NCBI GenBank assembly: GCA_017420625.1
Contig: JAFOIR010000244.1
Coordinates: forward strand, 1 to 5,842
DNA: 5,842 nt
Reading direction: 5' to 3'
Source: Bacillota bacterium
GTDB taxonomy: Bacteria > Bacillota_A > Clostridia > Lachnospirales > Bianqueaceae
Below the pieces are notes generated by a model. The model was not told the origin of the DNA, ran no database searches, and saw only the letters and a program-made list of their open reading frames with translations. This document shows, piece by piece, positions 1 through 2,864 of the stretch (position 1 is its first letter; every line of letters starts with the position of its first letter). The position numbers and the translations under genes are program-made.

Positions 1-161
1 GGATGATAATGGTACTCCCGGAAACGGCTCGGAGAGATCCTCGGAGGGGTGAGATTCCCGTGATGCGGATAAGCTGTCCGCAACTCAGTGACTTCCCGGC
101 TGCAGGGGCGAGGAGGATAAATACTGCAAACCACACCACTTAGAAAGAGAGACATTTAGAA
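1..161 (+). other. Gene-free leader upstream of parA with several predicted stem-loops
   Basis: No convincing coding region is visible. Four short hairpins can be read by eye. CCG-GAAA-CGG (18-27) has a GNRA-type loop. GGGG/TCCC lies at 46-49 and 56-59 around the loop TGAGAT. TGCGGATA/TGTCCGCA (64-71 and 75-82) has 8 pairs including one G-T. TCCC/GGGG lies at 94-97 and 105-108. CTCGGAG occurs twice, at 28-34 and 40-46. GGGTGAGATTCCCG (47-60) resembles a conserved hairpin of FMN riboswitches, but the rest of that riboswitch is not recognisable. The density of hairpins suggests a structured 5' untranslated RNA, or the tail of a structured RNA starting before the window, in front of parA. I cannot assign it to a known family. 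No clear -35/-10 pair was found. Confidence 0.4.
111..116 (+). promoter_or_regulatory. Orphan AGGAGG Shine-Dalgarno-like site
   Basis: A perfect AGGAGG lies 45 bases before the parA ATG, too far to serve it directly. No ATG, GTG or TTG follows at a usable distance. A CTG at 124 would open an 11-codon leader peptide ending with TAG at 157-159, two bases before parA. This is a chance match, part of the leader structure, or a site for a translated leader with a non-standard start. Confidence 0.3.
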
Positions 162-986
162 ATGTCAGAATGCAAAGTGATATGCATTGCAAATTCTAAG
201 GGTGGAGTCGGTAAGACTACTACTGCGATCAATCTGAGCGCAGCATTGGCTCAGGAAGGAAAACGGGTCCTTGCAATCGATGCAGACCCACAGGGTGATC
301 TCAGCGTTTCCTTTGGTTATAAGAACCAGGACGAGCTTGAGATCACCCTTGCTTCCAAGCTGGCCAATGTGATTCAGGATAATGAGTTATATCCGTTTGA
401 AGGGATCCTTAAAACCGGGGAAGGCGTAGACCTATTACCTTCCAATCTGGAACTCGCTTCAATGGATATGAACCTCATTAATGTGATGTGCAGAGAATCC
501 ACCCTTAAAACATATATAGATAAAGTAAAAAACAGATATGACTATGTCATAATCGATTGCCTGCCGTCGCTGGGGATGATCACTCTGAATGCACTGACTG
601 CTTCAGACAGTGTAATAATCCCGGTACAGGCACAGTACCTGCCTGCAAAAGGGATGACAGACCTTCTGCAGACGATCAATAGGGTCCAGCGAAGACTGAA
701 TCCGGATCTGAAGGTAGAAGGAGTCCTGCTTACACTGGTGGACGGCAGAACAAATATGGCAAAAGAGACCGCCTCAGCTATCAGAGATACCTTTGGCAGT
801 CATTTACGTATATTTAACGCCTCTATACCTATGGGGGTTAAAGCAGCTGAAGCAAGCGCTGAAGGTATGAGTATTCTGAAGTACGCTCCTTCCAGCCCCG
901 TGGCGGAAGCATACAAAGACTTTTCAAAGGAGGTGATCCGGGATGCCAGAGAAAAAGTTCGGCATCGATCTGAAGTCTTACGATGA
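162..986 (+). CDS. parA: ParA/Soj-family partition ATPase
   Basis: A cytoplasmic P-loop ATPase of the ParA (MinD/ParA) superfamily. Such proteins bind nonspecific DNA as ATP dimers and position the ParB-parS complex so that replicons segregate. The deviant Walker A motif KGGVGKTT is at residues 13-20 with both signature lysines (K13, K18). The Walker A' segment [10 protein letters not shown] is at 37-46, and the Walker B segment [11 protein letters not shown] is at 128-138 with D132. At 274 residues with no N-terminal helix-turn-helix extension, it matches the short Soj-like type rather than the long P1/F type. The ATG at 162 is the only reasonable start: the frame has a stop at 141-143 and no ATG, GTG or TTG in between. 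Its ribosome binding site is weak (purine-rich AGAAAGAGAG, 142-151). The 3' end overlaps parB by 44 bases and carries parB's ribosome binding site, so the two genes form one operon and are probably translationally coupled. The family assignment is firm. Whether it serves a plasmid or an integrative element is inferred. Confidence 0.96.
   Translation: MSECKVICIANSKGGVGKTTTAINLSAALAQEGKRVLAIDADPQGDLSVSFGYKNQDELEITLASKLANVIQDNELYPFEGILKTGEGVDLLPSNLELASMDMNLINVMCRESTLKTYIDKVKNRYDYVIIDCLPSLGMITLNALTASDSVIIPVQAQYLPAKGMTDLLQTINRVQRRLNPDLKVEGVLLTLVDGRTNMAKETASAIRDTFGSHLRIFNASIPMGVKAAEASAEGMSILKYAPSSPVAEAYKDFSKEVIRDAREKVRHRSEVLR
926..939 (+). promoter_or_regulatory. parB ribosome binding site, 14-base match to anti-Shine-Dalgarno
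   Basis: AAAGGAGGTGATCC is the exact reverse complement of the conserved bacterial 16S rRNA 3' tail (GGATCACCTCCTTT). GGAGG ends 9 bases before the parB ATG at 943, which fixes that start. The site sits inside parA, where it encodes the tail end of the protein (Lys-Glu-Val-Ile and part of the next Arg). Confidence 0.9.
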
Positions 987-1869
987 CATCTTCAAGACAG
1001 AAGAAGAACGGGAGGAAGACAGACTTTCCAAGATCCGTGACATCCCTATTTCAGAGATCGATGACTTCCCTGATCATCCTTTTATGGTTCGTGACGATGA
1101 AGATATGCAGAATCTCATCGAAAGCATCAAGGAGCGCGGCGTTATCACGCCGGCAATGGTGCGGAAGAAAGAAGACGGAAGATACGAACTGATCTCAGGT
1201 CACAGAAGGAAACGTGCCTGCCAGTTGGCGGGGATGGACACACTGCGATGCGAAGTCGTAGACATGGACCGTGACGAAGCCACGATCATGATGGTGGAGT
1301 CCAATTTCCAGAGATCCAACATACTCCCTTCCGAAAAAGCTTTTGCGTACAAGATGAGAATGGATGCGATGAAACGCCAAGCAGGAAGGCCATCAAAAAA
1401 TCTAGTTCCAGTGGAACTAAATTATTCGAGAACCCAACTTGCAAAGGAAACTGGCGAAAGCGAGTCGCAGATTCAACGCTATATTCGTCTCACAGAGCTC
1501 GTTCCTGAACTTCGCGACATGGTGGATGAAGGCCGAATCAAAATGCGACCGGCTGTGGAACTATCATACCTGGATAAGGAGTCGCAGAAGGACGTCGTGG
1601 AACAGATTGAGTACACACAAGGTACACCGACTCACGACCAGGCGATCCGTATGAGGAAACTGCAGGATGACGGAAACCTTACTCCTCAGACCGTTATGGC
1701 GGTTATGCAGGAGATCAAACCGTCCCAGAAGGAGAAGTTTGTCTTCAGCGGCGAAAAGATCCGGCAGTATCTGCCAAAGACCCTTCCCTTCGAGAGCATG
1801 GAAGAATATGTCTGCAAAGCGCTGGCTTATTACCAGAGGCATCTGAGAGCCAAAGAGAGCAGCAGATAG
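943..1869 (+). CDS. parB: ParB/Spo0J-family partition protein (CTP-dependent DNA clamp)
   Basis: The DNA-binding partner of ParA. Family members bind a parS site, hydrolyse CTP, spread along DNA as sliding clamps and stimulate the ParA ATPase. The N-terminal ParB/Srx-type domain covers about residues 33-125. It shows the nucleotide-pocket motifs: [10 protein letters not shown] at 66-75, [14 protein letters not shown] at 84-97 (GHRR in place of the chromosomal GERR), and ESNFQR at 119-124, whose N121 lines up with the catalytic Asn of Spo0J. A charged linker (about 142-160) leads to a helix-turn-helix, [20 protein letters not shown], at 162-181, followed by the helical central domain. At 308 residues it has a typical length. 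The N-terminal 30 residues are charged and contain LKSYDDIF, a plausible ParA-interacting stretch (inferred). The DNA for the linker carries a long palindrome (1399-1423), a candidate parS. The start is set by the very strong ribosome binding site inside parA. The family assignment is firm. Confidence 0.95.
   Translation: MPEKKFGIDLKSYDDIFKTEEEREEDRLSKIRDIPISEIDDFPDHPFMVRDDEDMQNLIESIKERGVITPAMVRKKEDGRYELISGHRRKRACQLAGMDTLRCEVVDMDRDEATIMMVESNFQRSNILPSEKAFAYKMRMDAMKRQAGRPSKNLVPVELNYSRTQLAKETGESESQIQRYIRLTELVPELRDMVDEGRIKMRPAVELSYLDKESQKDVVEQIEYTQGTPTHDQAIRMRKLQDDGNLTPQTVMAVMQEIKPSQKEKFVFSGEKIRQYLPKTLPFESMEEYVCKALAYYQRHLRAKESSR
1399..1423. promoter_or_regulatory. 25-bp near-perfect palindrome within parB, candidate parS
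   Basis: TAGTTCCA-G-TGGAACTA (1403-1419) has two perfect 8-base arms around a single G at 1411. Beyond one mismatch (C1402/A1420), the arms continue with AAT/ATT (1399-1401 and 1421-1423), giving 11 of 12 pairs. The half-site GTTCCA also occurs in Bacillus subtilis parS sites, though those have even-length symmetry. The location fits precedent: B. subtilis has a parS inside its own parB gene (spo0J). The palindrome lies in the sequence for the inter-domain linker and uses CTA for both leucines, a codon rarely used elsewhere in this gene. The parS role is inferred. Confidence 0.5.
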
Positions 1870-1904
1870 TTTGTTTTCCTTTCCCACACCCTAACCTTTC
1901 TTAC

Positions 1905-1923
1905 CAGCAGTAATTACCTGCTG
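1905..1923. repeat. Inverted repeat CAGCAG/CTGCTG downstream of parB
   Basis: CAGCAG (1905-1910) and CTGCTG (1918-1923) form a perfect 6-base inverted repeat around a 7-base spacer. The inner GTAATTAC (1910-1917) is itself a perfect palindrome. No T-run follows, so it is not a standard intrinsic terminator. It could be a protein-binding site, a second partition site or an mRNA 3' end stabiliser for parAB. Confidence 0.4.
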
Positions 1924-1980
1924 AAACAGATATCTCACAAGTGATTCAATATCTTTCCTGATAAATAAATATCTCATGGC

Positions 1981-2002
1981 AAATCGCATACTTGCGTTTT
2001 TT
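1981..2002 (+). terminator. Weak candidate terminator after parAB
   Basis: CGCA-TACT-TGCG (1985-1996) is a 4-base-pair stem directly followed by six T (1997-2002). AAA (1981-1983) can pair with the T-run across one T-T mismatch. The stem is short, so efficiency is doubtful, and it lies 115 bases after the parB stop. Confidence 0.35.
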
Positions 2003-2043
2003 GAAAATGAGTTCAACAATGCAGAAAAAAGGAGATGTGTTGA

Positions 2044-2790
2044 ATGAAAAAGAAAAAACTGTTTATAAGCCTGCTGATCGTCGTTCTCCTTGTTTTGTTT
2101 ACTGCAGGAATGAAAGAAAAGGATGGCATTATTCCGGATCAACCGGATATTGTTATTGCTCCGGCTGGTGTAATTGATGAAGGCAGCAGCTCGGTGAACG
2201 AAGAGATTCAACCGGCTGAAGCGGCGATACAAACTGAAACACCACCCGTTGTTGTTCCGGTCAGTACACAAACAGAGACAGATGAATCTTCTGATGTCAA
2301 GGATACGATTGAAGAGAAGAAACGGCCTGTGATCGTTCCGGGATATGAGCAGGATCCGATTCAGGTCGATCCGGTTCAGGAAGAACCGCATGAAGAGACT
2401 CCTGCTCCGCCCGTCCATGAACACACATGGGTAGACGAGATCGTGGCTTATCATGATGCGGTGACTCATGTTGAGCACCATGATGCGGTTACAGAAGAAC
2501 GCTGGGTCAGCGTTCCTGTTACGATCCAGCACTTTTACTGCGATGTCTGCCACATGGAGTTCTCAAGTCAGGCTGACGCTTACGCGCATGAAGACGCAAC
2601 TTATCAGGCTGCGATCGAAGCAAATGATATGAGTCTTATTCATGCCGGACATTACTCGATTGAGGAATTCCTTGACCAGGGATATTATGAGACTGTCGTG
2701 ATCCAGGAGGCTTACGACGAAACAGTAATCGATCAACCTGCATGGGAAGAGCATATCTTCCGGTGCAGTGGCTGCGGAGCGACCGCATAA
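2044..2790 (+). CDS. Membrane-anchored or secreted hypothetical protein with C2H2-like zinc-finger motif
   Basis: A 248-residue protein of unknown function. Four lysines and a hydrophobic stretch (residues 6-22) form a signal peptide or N-terminal anchor. There is no lipobox cysteine. Residues 25-125 are rich in Pro, Glu, Val and Thr and look like an unstructured stalk. The distal part starts at HEHTW (125-129) and contains two HDAVT copies (137-141 and 146-150). FYCDVCHMEFSSQADAYAH (164-182) fits C-x2-C-x3-F-x5-hydrophobic-x2-H, the first part of a C2H2 finger (C166, C169, H182). The next histidines are H200 and H203, farther away than the usual 3-5 residues. YETVVIQEAYDETVIDQPAW (215-234) precedes a terminal CSGCG (241-245) that offers another cysteine pair. 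Metal binding is inferred. AAAGGAG (2028-2034), 9 bases before the ATG, supports the start. I recall similar HDAVT/QPAW/CSGCGA proteins in clostridial mobile elements but cannot name a family with certainty. Confidence 0.85.
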   Translation: MKKKKLFISLLIVVLLVLFTAGMKEKDGIIPDQPDIVIAPAGVIDEGSSSVNEEIQPAEAAIQTETPPVVVPVSTQTETDESSDVKDTIEEKKRPVIVPGYEQDPIQVDPVQEEPHEETPAPPVHEHTWVDEIVAYHDAVTHVEHHDAVTEERWVSVPVTIQHFYCDVCHMEFSSQADAYAHEDATYQAAIEANDMSLIHAGHYSIEEFLDQGYYETVVIQEAYDETVIDQPAWEEHIFRCSGCGATA

Positions 2791-2807
2791 TCAACGCAGA
2801 ATTTTTT

Positions 2808-2834
2808 AGGCTCGACATCGTCGGGCCTTTTTTT
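2808..2834 (+). terminator. Intrinsic terminator after the small exported protein gene
   Basis: AGGCTCGAC (2808-2816) pairs with GTCGGGCCT (2820-2828) over a 3-base loop, nine pairs including one T-G. The T-run 2828-2834 follows. It begins 17 bases after the TAA of the upstream gene and ends 30 bases before the ATG of the next gene, leaving no room for a full promoter between them. Confidence 0.85.
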
Positions 2835-2850
2835 GTTGCCCATTTTTACG

Positions 2851-2856
2851 AAAGGA
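2851..2856 (+). promoter_or_regulatory. Ribosome binding site of the large surface protein
   Basis: AAAGGA lies 8 bases before the ATG at 2865. It decides this start over the ATG at 2858, which is too close to the site and reaches a stop after six codons. Confidence 0.75.
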
Positions 2857-2864
2857 CATGATAC

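Larger units (their letters stand above)
1870..2043. other. Intergenic region between parB and the small exported protein gene
   Basis: This AT-richer spacer holds no credible gene. It contains a hairpin just after parB (1905-1923), a weak terminator-like hairpin with a T-run (1985-2002) and the ribosome binding site AAAGGAG (2028-2034) for the next gene. A promoter for that gene should lie here. The best pair seen is TTGCGT (1993-1998) and AACAAT (2015-2020) with a 16-base spacer, a poor match that I do not regard as established. Confidence 0.5.

Noticed and set aside
47..110. FMN or cobalamin riboswitch
   Set aside because: Only the GGGTGAGATTCCCG hairpin (and loosely GTCCGCAACTCAGTGA) resembles these classes. 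The remaining conserved helices and boxes, such as the second RFN half or the B12 box, are absent, and parA is not a vitamin gene.
3..143. A 46-codon frame starting at the left edge
   Set aside because: The product is rich in Arg and Pro without any motif, no ribosome binding site is visible, and the DNA reads better as stem-loops. The C-terminal end of an upstream gene cannot be fully excluded.
1891..2553. A 220-codon open frame on the minus strand
   Set aside because: It is largely antisense to the small exported protein gene. Its product is Arg/Asn/Phe-rich and shows no domain, and no ribosome binding site supports it.
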